A stretch of DNA of 64,000 nucleotides from Paraburkholderia haematera. Lineage in GTDB: Bacteria > Pseudomonadota > Gammaproteobacteria > Burkholderiales > Burkholderiaceae. The stretch lies in assembly GCF_905220975.1 (NCBI RefSeq), contig NZ_CAJNBK010000008.1, forward strand, positions 186,001 to 250,000. The letters are read 5' to 3'. The notes below the pieces were generated by a model. That model saw only the letters and a program-made list of their open reading frames with translations. It did not search any database and was not told where the DNA came from. The stretch's first letter is position 1. Each line of letters starts with the position of its first letter. Position numbers and translations under genes: made by a program. Of this stretch, positions 34,656 to 42,706 are shown in pieces.

Positions 34656-34771
34656 GGCGGGGTTCCCATACGACGACATTACAATCGGTCCTGCCCGGCT
34701 GACGAATAGCCCCTTTTTAAAGGGACTTTCGCGTGATCCGCATTTTTCCATGTTGCGGTCACTCACCGTTC

Positions 34772-34789
34772 GTGTAGTATCCGCTACAC
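34772..34789. promoter_or_regulatory. Palindromic operator candidate (TetR)
   Basis: GTGTAGTATCCGCTACAC has perfect 6-bp arms around a 6-bp centre. It lies about 95-115 bases upstream of the reductase start, facing the divergent TetR gene, as expected for a TetR-family operator. Confidence 0.5.
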
Positions 34790-34980
34790 CAAACTTGCAT
34801 GAAATCTACTCGATCAAAATAGACTGCGCAACGAGTTTCCCAGCGCAGAGCTGAATGCTGCGGCGCGGCATTGCCCTATGAATCACGATTCAATCTACGC
34901 CGAAGCACGCGATCGCGCAGGGCATTTCGTCGCGCGTAATATGGGCTGTATGATGAAGGCGCGCTGTGCCTAACCGCACC

Positions 34981-35000
34981 TCGGTGCACCTCGGTGCACC
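34981..35000 (+). repeat. Short tandem repeat with palindromic core
   Basis: The 10-bp unit TCGGTGCACC occurs twice in tandem, each containing the palindrome GGTGCACC, about 60-75 bases before the TetR start. It could be a second regulator site or chance. Confidence 0.4.
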
Positions 35001-35058
35001 TAAGCGGCTACGGCGCATGCCGTTCAACCCGACGCTAACAAAGAGATCCGAGACCGCC

Positions 35059-35760
35059 ATGAGTCCCACTGCCGCCCGCAAGCCGGGCGCTATCGGCATC
35101 CGAGCGAAGCAGGCACAAGATACGCGCGCCAAGATTCTCAAAGCGGCCATCAAGGTCTTTGCAAAACAGGGCTTTGCAAGCGGCCGGGTCGAAAGTATTT
35201 CGAAGGCCGCGCGTTCGCACGACCGGATGATCTATTACTACTTCGGCAGCAAGGAACAGTTGTTTGTCGAAGTCCTGGAGACGATCTACGCGCAGTTCAA
35301 CGAGGCCGAAAGCAAGCTCGATCTCGATCTGGACGATCCCTTGCACGGCCTCGAGCAGATGGTCGAATTCGTCTGGCAGTACTACCTCGATCATCCCGAG
35401 TTCGTCACGCTGCTGTCGAGCGAGAATCTGCATCAGGGCAAACACGCAAAGAAATCGTTAAAGCTGAAGGAGATTTCCGGCTATGCGATTTCGGTCGTGC
35501 AGAAGCTATTGGACGCGGGCAAGGCGCAAAACGTCTTTCGTACCGACGTCAAGGCGCGTGATGTGTACCTGATGATCGCGTCGCTCGGTTATTTTTATAA
35601 CGCCAATCAGTACACGTTAGGTGCGTTTCTCGGCGAACCCCTGATGGATGAGGTTGCGCTCGCGCATTGGCGCGAGGTCATCAAGGACACGGTGTTGCGC
35701 GCGGTGCGCTTGCAGTTGCCGACTGAAACGGCGGTGATGAGCGAGAGCAGGATTGCCTGA
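35059..35760 (+). CDS. TetR/AcrR-family transcriptional regulator
   Basis: The 233-residue protein has a TetR DNA-binding domain at residues about 20-65 (KILKAAIKVFAKQGFASGRVESISKAARSHDRMIYYYFGSKEQLF) and a helical ligand-binding C-terminal domain with HPEFVTLLSSENLHQGKH. The text around ENLHQGKH resembles RutR-like and related regulators. The start at 35059 places the usual short basic tail before the helix-turn-helix. It is divergent from the 11-gene catabolic unit and most likely represses it, with the pathway substrate or an intermediate as inducer; this is inferred from layout and the palindrome at 34772-34789. Confidence 0.9.
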   Translation: MSPTAARKPGAIGIRAKQAQDTRAKILKAAIKVFAKQGFASGRVESISKAARSHDRMIYYYFGSKEQLFVEVLETIYAQFNEAESKLDLDLDDPLHGLEQMVEFVWQYYLDHPEFVTLLSSENLHQGKHAKKSLKLKEISGYAISVVQKLLDAGKAQNVFRTDVKARDVYLMIASLGYFYNANQYTLGAFLGEPLMDEVALAHWREVIKDTVLRAVRLQLPTETAVMSESRIA

Positions 35761-35883
35761 AGCGCGTTTCGTCCGATGTACGCTTCAGGCTCTGAGCCGC
35801 ATGATTGCGGTGGGAGACAGGCGTTGCAGAAACGGCGCCAGTGCTCGGTACGCGGCGAGTGCCGCGTCCGTATTGCAGCATCG

Positions 35884-36279
35884 TTACGGCTTTGCCGCTG
35901 CCGCGTCGTCTTCGCGGAACAGTTTATCGGCCAGGTGAAACGCCGAGTTCGCCGCCGGCACACCGCAATAGATCGCGGTTTGCAGCAACACTTCCTTGAT
36001 CTGCTCGCGCGTCACGCCATTGTTTTTCGCGGCGCGCAAATGCAGGGCGAGTTCTTCGCTGCGATTGAGCGCGACCATCATCGCGATAGTCAGCAGGCTG
36101 CGCGTGTGGCGCGGCAAACCTTCGCGCGTCCAGATTTCGCCCCATGCGTAGCGGGTAATCAAGTTCTGGAACTCGTCGGTCAACTCTGTGCGATTCGCGA
36201 GCGACCGGTCGACATGCGCACTACCCAGCACCGCGCGGCGCACATCGAGTCCGGCTTCGTAGCGGTCTTCGTCGTTCAT
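35884..36279 (-). CDS. pcaC: 4-Carboxymuconolactone decarboxylase
   Basis: The 131-residue protein has the carboxymuconolactone decarboxylase fold, with ARYAWGEIWTREGLPRHTRSL-type text and LHLRAAKNNGVTREQIKEVLLQ. It decarboxylates 4-carboxymuconolactone to 3-oxoadipate enol-lactone in the protocatechuate branch of the beta-ketoadipate pathway. Its ATG overlaps the stop of pcaD by four bases. It is the last gene of the pca run. Confidence 0.93.
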   Translation of the reverse strand: MNDEDRYEAGLDVRRAVLGSAHVDRSLANRTELTDEFQNLITRYAWGEIWTREGLPRHTRSLLTIAMMVALNRSEELALHLRAAKNNGVTREQIKEVLLQTAIYCGVPAANSAFHLADKLFREDDAAAAKP

Positions 36280-37067
36280 TTCTGCTCCGTCAGGAAGTCG
36301 AGCACCGTCTTCGTGAAGGCCTCGGCTCTCTCGATGTTGGAAATATGCGAAGCCTCCAGTTCGACATAACGCGCGCCCGGAATCGCTTGCGCCAGTTCGC
36401 GGCCTTGTGCCGGCGTGGCGGCCAGATCGTGCGTGCCGCTGATCACCAGCGCCGGCACCTTGATACTGGGGGCTTCAGGGCGCAGATCGGCGGCGTCGAT
36501 AGCGTCGCAATTCGATGCGTAGCCTTCCTTGTCGGTATGCACGAACACATCGCGGATCATGGCAAATACCACCGGTTCATGTTCGATAAAGTCGGCGGTG
36601 AACCAGCGCGGCAGGACCGCCTCGGCCAGCGCGAGCATACCTTCCGTGCGGGCACGTGCGGCGCGCGGCACCCACACTTCCGGCGAACCGATGCGCGCCG
36701 CCGTATTGGACAGCACGACGCGCTCGAGACGATTCGCGTGACGCGCGGCCAATGCGACGCCAGTGAGGCCGCCCATCGACAGACCGCAGAAATTCGCGCG
36801 TGCGATCTTCAGCGTGTCCATCAGACCGAGCACGTCGCCGGTCAGTTGCTCGATCGTATACGGACCTTTCGGCGCTTCCGAGTGTCCATGACCGCGCGTG
36901 TCGTAGCGCAGCACGCGGAAGTGTTTGGACAGCGCGGCGACCTGCGGCGTCCACATCGACAGATCGCTGCCGAGCGAATTCGACAACACGATCCACGGTG
37001 CATTGCCGTGACGGTCACCGTCGATTCGATAATGAAGCTCGGTACCGTTGACTGCGGCGTAGGGCAT
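36276..37067 (-). CDS. pcaD: 3-Oxoadipate enol-lactonase
   Basis: The 263-residue alpha/beta hydrolase has the nucleophile elbow GLSMGG (residues about 95-100), an oxyanion segment (VLSNSLGSDLSMW), the acid in a SGTHDLAATPAQG region and catalytic His in LEASHISNIE. It hydrolyses 3-oxoadipate enol-lactone to 3-oxoadipate. It starts 6 bases after the pcaB stop and overlaps pcaC. The length is normal for the family. Confidence 0.93.
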   Translation of the reverse strand: MPYAAVNGTELHYRIDGDRHGNAPWIVLSNSLGSDLSMWTPQVAALSKHFRVLRYDTRGHGHSEAPKGPYTIEQLTGDVLGLMDTLKIARANFCGLSMGGLTGVALAARHANRLERVVLSNTAARIGSPEVWVPRAARARTEGMLALAEAVLPRWFTADFIEHEPVVFAMIRDVFVHTDKEGYASNCDAIDAADLRPEAPSIKVPALVISGTHDLAATPAQGRELAQAIPGARYVELEASHISNIERAEAFTKTVLDFLTEQK

Positions 37068-37072
37068 GCCGG

Positions 37073-38452
37073 TTACTCCTTGGAAATGGCGCGCTGGGCG
37101 CGCGCGTGATGAAGCGCCAGCGCGGCGTCCACATAAGCGTGGGCCTGGCCGACGTATTGAGCGGGATCGAGCAGTTGCTTCAGGCGCTCGAGCGAAAGAT
37201 GGCCGGTCACGGCGGGGTCCGCCGAGAGCACGTCGAAGAGCGTCTTGCGCTCGGCGATTGCCGCTTTCGATGCGCGTTCAACCAGATGGTGCGCATCGAG
37301 CCTGCCGATGCTGTCGCCGAGCGCGAGCATCACTGCTTCGCCGAGAATCAATCCGTGCGTGACGTCGAGATTGGCAGCGAGACGCGCCACATTCACGTTG
37401 AGCCCCACCGCGATCTGTTCGATGTTGGCGAGCGCGCCGCCTGCGAGGCGCGCGAGGTCCGGCAGCGCGTCCCACTCGGCTTGCCAGCCGCCGAGCGCGC
37501 GCTCGTGCTCCTGCACCATGCCGGCGAACACCGTGGCCACCAGCCCCGGCGCGCGCGTCGCGGCTGTCAGCACGGCAGCGCAGCCGACCGGGTTGCGCTT
37601 GTGCGGCATCGTCGACGAACCGCCCTTGCCCGCTGCGGCGGGCTCGGCCAGTTCGTCGATTTCGGTTTGCATCTGCAAGGAGATATCGCGCGCGATTTTG
37701 CCGAGCGTGCCGATCAACATGCCGAATAAAGACGCTGTTTCGGCCATGCGATCGCGCTGCGTGTGCCACGGCAAGGTGGGCACAGCGAGTTTGAGTTCTT
37801 GCGCCAGCGATTGCGTGACGTGCGGCGCCGCGTCACGCAGGCTCGCCAGCGTGCCGGCCGCGCCGCCGAATTGCAGCACCAGCACGCGCGCACGCAGCGC
37901 ATCGAGCCGCTCGCGATGACGCAGCAACGCGTCGAGCCACTGCGCGAATTTCAGGCCGAGCGTGATGGGCAGCGCCTGCTGCAACCAGGTGCGGCCGATC
38001 ATCGGCGTTGCGCGATGGGTGGCTGCGAGTTTCGCCAGTGCATCGCAGGTGGCTTGCAGACCGCTGTCGAGCAGATCGAAGGTGTCGCGCAATTGCAGCA
38101 CCGTCGCCGTATCGATGATGTCCTGACTCGTCGCACCCCAATGGACGTACTTCGACGCCTCGGCATCCGCCGCTTTGACGCGCGCGGTGAGTTGTTTGAC
38201 GAGCGGAATCGCGAGGTTGCCGCCGAGCGCCGCGTCGCGCGCGAGTGCGTCGGCGTCGAGCTGATCGGCCTGGCAGGCTCCCTCGATCGCGGCCACGGCG
38301 CTGGGCGGAATCACGTTATGGGCAGCCGAAGCGCGCGCGAGCGCGGCTTCGACATCGAGCATCCGTTGCAGCGTGGCACGCGGCGCCCAGATGTCGTTCA
38401 TCGGCTGTGTGCCGCAAAGAAGGCCGGTCAGACGGGCGCTGGAGTCGAGCAT
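37073..38452 (-). CDS. pcaB: 3-Carboxy-cis,cis-muconate cycloisomerase
   Basis: The 459-residue protein belongs to the fumarase/aspartase superfamily, with the signature GGSSTMPHKRNPVG and the early conserved HWGATSQDIIDTA. It cyclises 3-carboxy-cis,cis-muconate to 4-carboxymuconolactone. The initial MLDSSARLTGLLCGTQPMNDIW is the usual N-terminus. pcaD and pcaC follow directly; upstream it is separated from pcaJ by about 540 bases holding a tandem repeat, so it may need its own promoter. Confidence 0.93.
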   Translation of the reverse strand: MLDSSARLTGLLCGTQPMNDIWAPRATLQRMLDVEAALARASAAHNVIPPSAVAAIEGACQADQLDADALARDAALGGNLAIPLVKQLTARVKAADAEASKYVHWGATSQDIIDTATVLQLRDTFDLLDSGLQATCDALAKLAATHRATPMIGRTWLQQALPITLGLKFAQWLDALLRHRERLDALRARVLVLQFGGAAGTLASLRDAAPHVTQSLAQELKLAVPTLPWHTQRDRMAETASLFGMLIGTLGKIARDISLQMQTEIDELAEPAAAGKGGSSTMPHKRNPVGCAAVLTAATRAPGLVATVFAGMVQEHERALGGWQAEWDALPDLARLAGGALANIEQIAVGLNVNVARLAANLDVTHGLILGEAVMLALGDSIGRLDAHHLVERASKAAIAERKTLFDVLSADPAVTGHLSLERLKQLLDPAQYVGQAHAYVDAALALHHARAQRAISKE

Positions 38453-38706
38453 GGTGGCGTCGATTTTCTAGGGAATCGGAAGAGAAGGTTTCGCCGGAGC
38501 GGCCTGGACGCGCTGTGAGGCGCGCCCAGACGCGCTATCTATTGAGAGCGTACCGCACACGGCGTTGTGGCGCATTGTGCTCCGAACATCGTCGTGACGG
38601 CGGGTCGGATGCGCGTGTCTCCCAGCTACATCTGCCCACCGCATCTGCCGTATAGGCCATCTGTGCGCTATTCGCCGTGATGCCCGGTGACACGCAGCAA
38701 TTCTGC
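38453..38706. other. Non-coding spacer between pcaB and tandem repeat
   Basis: The 250 bases between pcaB and the repeat array contain no frame that looks coding. They may hold a promoter for pcaBDC. No hairpin terminator was recognised. Confidence 0.4.
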
Positions 38707-38930
38707 GGCATGCGCGTTCTGGGCGATGGCGGCGGAGCGCTGGCACGGCATGCGCGTTTTGCGCAATGACGACGGAACGCTGGCACGGCATGCGCGTTTT
38801 GCTCAAGGAAGCTGGAACACTGGTGCGGCGTGCGTGTTCCGGGCAACGGAGCCGGGACGCTGGCACGGCATGCGCGTTTTGCGCAAGAGCCGGGACACAG
38901 GCGCGGCGCGCGCATTTCGCTCGCCTCGCC
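38707..38930. repeat. 40-bp tandem repeat array (minisatellite)
   Basis: Units beginning GGCATGCGCGTTTTGC and ending ACGCTGGCAC start at 38707, 38747, 38787, 38827 and 38867, an exact 40-bp period, then a degenerate unit from 38905. Units differ by point changes and one by a small deletion. Because 40 is not a multiple of three, no frame repeats a peptide through the array, which argues against coding. It separates pcaIJ from pcaBDC. Confidence 0.85.
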
Positions 38931-38995
38931 TGCGTTCCGGCTTCTCCGCGAGACAAGCGCGCAGACTCGTGCCGCGTCCGGCTGCCCGGCTATGC

Positions 38996-39655
38996 TCAGG
39001 CCGCGCGAGCCGCTTGAGTGCCGTCGATCAGCGGCACACCGGTCAGTTTGTGCAGCGCATCGAAATCGATGTCCGAGAAGATCTCGCGCACGACGAGACC
39101 CTTATCGGTGACGTCGATCATTGCGAGGTCCGTATAGATTCGGTCGACGCAGCTCACGCCCGTGACCGGGTACGTGCATTCCGCGGCGATCTTGCTTTCG
39201 CCCTGTTTTGTCAGGTGCTCCATCATGACGTAGACCTGCTTCGCGCCGATGGCGAGATCCATGGCGCCGCCGACTGCCGGAATCGCGTCGGGCGCGCCGG
39301 TGTGCCAGTTCGCCAGATCGCCTTTCGCCGACACCTGGAACGCGCCGAGCACGCAAAAATCCAGATGGCCGCCGCGCATCATCGCGAACGAATCCGAGTG
39401 ATGGAAGTAGGCGCCGCCCGTGAGCAGCGTGACGTGCTGCTTGCCGGCGTTGATCAGTTCGTCGTCTTCCTCGCCCTTTGCCGGGGCCGGGCCCATGCCC
39501 AGCAAGCCGTTTTCGCTGTGCAGGAAGATTTCCTTGTCGGCACCGAGGTGGTTGGCCACCAGCGTGGGCACGCCGATGCCGAGGTTCACGTAAGCGCCTT
39601 CAGGGATATCCTGGGCAACGCGCTTGGCCATTTCATCGCGGGTCAGTTTTTTCAT
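38996..39655 (-). CDS. pcaJ: 3-Oxoacid (3-oxoadipate) CoA-transferase subunit B
   Basis: The 219-residue protein is a CoA-transferase family I B subunit. It has GAYVNLGIGVPTLVANHL and the catalytic glutamate in LHSENGLLGMGP. It pairs with the A subunit to move CoA from succinyl-CoA to 3-oxoadipate. The start at 39655 (MKKLTRDEMAKRVAQDI) is preferred to one 11 codons upstream because GGAGACCGAC precedes it. It follows pcaI by 10 bases. In principle a general 3-oxoacid CoA-transferase is possible, but the pca context favours 3-oxoadipate. Confidence 0.9.
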   Translation of the reverse strand: MKKLTRDEMAKRVAQDIPEGAYVNLGIGVPTLVANHLGADKEIFLHSENGLLGMGPAPAKGEEDDELINAGKQHVTLLTGGAYFHHSDSFAMMRGGHLDFCVLGAFQVSAKGDLANWHTGAPDAIPAVGGAMDLAIGAKQVYVMMEHLTKQGESKIAAECTYPVTGVSCVDRIYTDLAMIDVTDKGLVVREIFSDIDFDALHKLTGVPLIDGTQAARAA

Positions 39656-39665
39656 GTCGGTCTCC

Positions 39666-40370
39666 TCAGGCTGCGGTCGCGGATGCAAGCTCGGCGTGAT
39701 GCGCAGCTTGCTGCACTTCGATCACGCGTTGTACGAAGATGCCGGGCGTGACGATATGTTCCGGATCGAGCTCACCGAGCGGCACCACTTGCGATACCTG
39801 CGCGATGGCCGTTTTCGCCGCGCTCGCCATGATCGGGCCGAAGTTGCGCGCGGTCTTGCGATAGACCAGATTGCCCCAACGGTCGCCCCTGAACGCCTTG
39901 ATCAGCGCGAAGTCCGCATGCAGCGGCGACTCCAGCACGTAATGCTTACCGTCGATCAGACGCGTTTCCTTGCCTTCGGCGAGTTTGGTGCCATAGCCAG
40001 TGGGCGTGAAGAACCCGCCGATGCCCGCGCCTGCCGCGCGAATGCGTTCCGCGAGATTGCCTTGCGGCACCAATTCGAGTTCGATTTCGCCCGCGCGGTA
40101 GAGCGCGTCGAACACATACGAATCGGATTGCCGCGGGAACGAGCAGATGATCTTGCGCACGCGTTTGGCTTTGAGCAGCGCCGCGAGGCCGATGTCGCCG
40201 TTACCGGCGTTGTTGTTGACGATGGTGAGCTCGCGCGCGCCTTGTTCGATGAGCGCGTCGATCAGTTCCGACGGCATGCCGGCCGTGCCGAAGCCGCCGA
40301 TCATGACGGTCGCGCCGTCCTGTACATCGGCAACCGCCGACTGAAGTGACTCGAAAATCTTGTTGATCAT
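39666..40370 (-). CDS. pcaI: 3-Oxoacid (3-oxoadipate) CoA-transferase subunit A
   Basis: The 234-residue A subunit has the family signature GGFGTAGMPSELIDAL near residues 28-43 and GGFFTPTGYGTKLAEGKETR. It forms the CoA-transferase with the product of the next gene. It is the first pca gene here; the palindrome at 40519-40535 lies about 150 bases upstream. pcaF (thiolase) and the protocatechuate dioxygenase genes are not in the window. Confidence 0.92.
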   Translation of the reverse strand: MINKIFESLQSAVADVQDGATVMIGGFGTAGMPSELIDALIEQGARELTIVNNNAGNGDIGLAALLKAKRVRKIICSFPRQSDSYVFDALYRAGEIELELVPQGNLAERIRAAGAGIGGFFTPTGYGTKLAEGKETRLIDGKHYVLESPLHADFALIKAFRGDRWGNLVYRKTARNFGPIMASAAKTAIAQVSQVVPLGELDPEHIVTPGIFVQRVIEVQQAAHHAELASATAA

Positions 40371-40617
40371 GTCGAATTTCCTTTGAGGGCGCTGCGTGCC
40401 GGTGGGCTTTTTGCCTTTGCAGGCAAGAGCTTGTGCGGGACGGTCTCCGTGCCTGGACTGGCGGCGGCTCGCCGGTTGAGGATGCGGGCTGGCGCCTTTG
40501 GTTTGTTCGCTTTCGATTTGTTCGATATATGAACATGGATTCGGTTAGCGAACCGTTGAGGTGATTATGGTTGCCCTTTGGGCGGGTTGTCAAGGCTGGG
40601 GATTCCCCTTAATCATA
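40371..40617. other. pcaI promoter region
   Basis: The region between the pcaI start and the repetitive element carries the IclR-type palindrome listed separately and presumably the pcaIJ promoter. No gene is seen. Confidence 0.45.
40519..40535. promoter_or_regulatory. IclR-type (PcaR-like) operator candidate
   Basis: TGTTCGATATATGAACA is a near-perfect palindrome, and its first half, GTTCGAT, matches the start of the PcaR operator known from Pseudomonas putida (GTTCGATAATCGCAC, from memory). A second palindrome, GGTTAGCGAACC, follows at 40542-40553. It suggests control of pcaIJ by a PcaR-type regulator encoded elsewhere. Confidence 0.55.
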
Positions 40618-41566
40618 GGTTTTTGGTTGCCCGGCGGGGCGGTTTGCTTTGTTGTCTCGTCTGGTTTTTGGGGGCTTTTTGTTGGTTGCATTTGTGGCGC
40701 TTTGTTTGTCTGTATGCCTAGGGTGTTGGCCTTTCCTTGTTTTCTTATCGGTCTATTTGCGTTGCCCCTGTGCGGGGCAGCACCTACTTTTCTTTGCCTG
40801 CCGCAAAGAAAAGTAGGCAAAAGAAAGCGGCTCAAACCGCTAATTCTTAAGCGGGTCCCCTGGCTCGGAGGAGGCAGTGGTGCATCTGGAATCCGGGCCC
40901 TCGCACACTCCGCGTTAGTGACTAAACGCTCATCAGCTCCCACTCCGCACTGCGTGCGTCGCGGATGGGTATGCATGGGAAACCACGGGCTTCGTTTGCG
41001 GGCGGTGGGGGCCACCGGCTTCGCCTCGGCGATGCCCCAAATATTCAAACGATAAGGTCCGCACACCCCATTAATGTGCGAAGCCGTACGCCAAATGAAG
41101 CGCAAGCGTGCTGCGGTGGCGGTGGCGGTGGCGGTGGCGGTGGCGGTGGCGGTGGCGGTGGCGGTGGCGGTGGCGGTGGCGGTGGCGGTGGCGGTGGCGG
41201 GCCACGATACTGAGGCAAACGCGAGCGTGAAAACGTAAGTGACTGGTTTTGTGAAATGGGCTTCGGCGCGCGCAGCGCCGCCGGAAGAATGACGCCCTTG
41301 TCACTCACGCCGAATGTGCGAGAACACGGATTCCAGATGCACCACTACCCCCTCCGAGCCAGGGGACCCGCTTAAAAATTAGCGGTGTGAGCCGCTTTCT
41401 TTTGCCTACTTTTCTTTGCGGCAGGCAAAGAAAAGTAGGTGCCGCCCCGCACAGGGGCAACGCTAATAGACCACTAACAAAACAAGGAAAGGCCAAAGAT
41501 TCCAGATCAACGAAAGGCCAACACCACAAAACCACATCCAACCAAAGCGCCGCACGGCAAAAAACC
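40618..41566. mobile_element. Repetitive element with long inverted ends, copy 2 (reverse orientation)
   Basis: This is the same composite as at 19687-20559 but inverted. The left arm (about 40722-41040) is type 2, with hairpin 40783-40817 and the tail matching 20200-20400. The right arm (about 41262-41503) is type 1, with hairpin 41405-41439 and the tail matching 19900-19962. Outer ends again read GGTTTTT-GGTTGCCCGGCGG and its inverted counterpart (ending GGCAAAAAACC at 41566). The centre differs and includes a GGTGGC hexanucleotide array. No transposase is present. It lies in the divergent space between pcaI and the LysR gene. Confidence 0.7.
41115..41200 (+). repeat. GGTGGC hexanucleotide microsatellite
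   Basis: Fourteen uninterrupted copies of GGTGGC (plus two bases) lie in the centre of repetitive element copy 2. Frames through it would give poly-glycine or His-Arg/proline tracts and are not considered coding. Such tracts are prone to slippage. Confidence 0.95.
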
Positions 41567-41653
41567 ACTATCCCAAACCAAGATTATTAAACTACCCTCT
41601 ATCCAGAAACCAAATACCCAAACCCCCAAAAAGCGCCGCAGGCACCAACCAGC

Positions 41654-42583
41654 ATGTCCGACTCAAACCTGGATCTAAACCTGATCCCCTACCTGGTAGC
41701 AATGGAAGACACCCGCAACGTCAGCCGCGCGGCGGACCAGCTCGGCGTCAGCCAGCCCCGCGTCAGCACCGCGCTAGGCCGCCTGCGGGAGTACTTCGAC
41801 GATCCGCTCTTCGTCCGAACATCAAAAGGCATGGAGCCCACGCCGCGCGCGCTCGCCATCCTCCCCGCCGCCCGCGACGCGCTTCTGCGGATCGAGAAAG
41901 GCATGCTCGACGTCCAGGACTTCGATCCGGCCACAAGCACCCATACGTTCTCCATCGCGCTCTCCGACGTCGGCGAAATCGTCTTCCTGCCGCGGCTCCT
42001 GCAACTCTTTGCCGAACGCGCGCCGTATGCGAATCTGCGCTCAGTGTCGCTCTCGCCCTCGCACGTGGAACGAGGACTCGAATCGGGCGACGTCGATCTC
42101 GCCGTAGGCTATTTCCCCGATCTGTCAGGCAACAACTTCTTCCAGCAACGGCTCTTCACCCATCGATTCATCTGCCTCATGCGCACGGGGCATCCCCTTT
42201 CGAAGGCGCCGCTCACACTGGCTCAGTACATGGCGTCGGGCCACGCCGTCGTGCGTGCCGAAGGACGCAGCCAGGAAGTCCTCGAACACTACCTGGAGAA
42301 GAAACGGATCAAGCGCCGCGCGGTACTCGAAACGCCGCACTTCATGAGTCTGCCGTTTATCCTCGCGCGCACCGACCTGCTCGCGACAGTGCCGCACGCC
42401 ATCGGCTTCGCGTACGTGTCGGAGCATGCGTCGATCACGCTGGTCGAACCGCCGCTGCCATTGCCGCGCTTCGATCTGCGGCAGCACTGGCATCGCAAGT
42501 TTCATAACGATCCGCGGGCAAGCTGGCTGCGCGGTATCGTCGCCGAGCTCTTCAACGACGCCATGGACGAGTGGCCGAAGTGA
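41654..42583 (+). CDS. LysR-family transcriptional regulator
   Basis: The 309-residue protein has an N-terminal winged helix (residues about 8-70: AMEDTRNVSRAADQLGVSQPRVSTALGRLREYFDDPLFVRTSKGMEPTP as one run) and a substrate-binding C-terminal domain. It begins MSDSNLDLNLIPYLVAM. It is separated from pcaI by the repetitive element and from folE by about 120 bases. Its target is not evident; the upstream element may have displaced a former promoter partner. Confidence 0.92.
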   Translation: MSDSNLDLNLIPYLVAMEDTRNVSRAADQLGVSQPRVSTALGRLREYFDDPLFVRTSKGMEPTPRALAILPAARDALLRIEKGMLDVQDFDPATSTHTFSIALSDVGEIVFLPRLLQLFAERAPYANLRSVSLSPSHVERGLESGDVDLAVGYFPDLSGNNFFQQRLFTHRFICLMRTGHPLSKAPLTLAQYMASGHAVVRAEGRSQEVLEHYLEKKRIKRRAVLETPHFMSLPFILARTDLLATVPHAIGFAYVSEHASITLVEPPLPLPRFDLRQHWHRKFHNDPRASWLRGIVAELFNDAMDEWPK

Positions 42584-42706
42584 GCCCCTGCCCCGTCCGC
42601 GAAAGGGTCATCGGCACGACACGGCGCAAAACATGGAACAATGGCCTCACTCATTGACCCCGCGCGCTCCGTCTAGTGTCGACGCGCGATCCCAGAGGAG
42701 CGACGG

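Larger units (their letters stand above)
34680..35058. other. Divergent promoter region of reductase operon and TetR gene
   Basis: This holds the promoters for the minus-strand catabolic operon and the plus-strand TetR gene. It contains the GTGTAG-N6-CTACAC palindrome and a short GGTGCACC repeat, listed separately. The section 34795-34860 is A+T-richer. No further gene is seen. Confidence 0.5.

Noticed and set aside
38707..38930. CRISPR array
   Set aside because: Units are contiguous 40-bp copies without distinct spacers, and no cas genes are present.
38468..38956. Minus-strand frames through the 40-bp repeat with recurring QNAHAVP
   Set aside because: The 40-bp period shifts frame each unit, so the apparent repeats are partial; no domain or signal supports coding.
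40965..41308. Poly-glycine, poly-proline and His-Arg frames through the GGTGGC array
   Set aside because: They are produced by the microsatellite in several frames and have no ribosome-binding site or family match.
41654..42583. LysR gene as the pca regulator (PcaQ-like)
   Set aside because: It is separated from pcaI by a 0.95-kb repetitive element, and the palindrome before pcaI is of IclR type; proximity alone is not sufficient.
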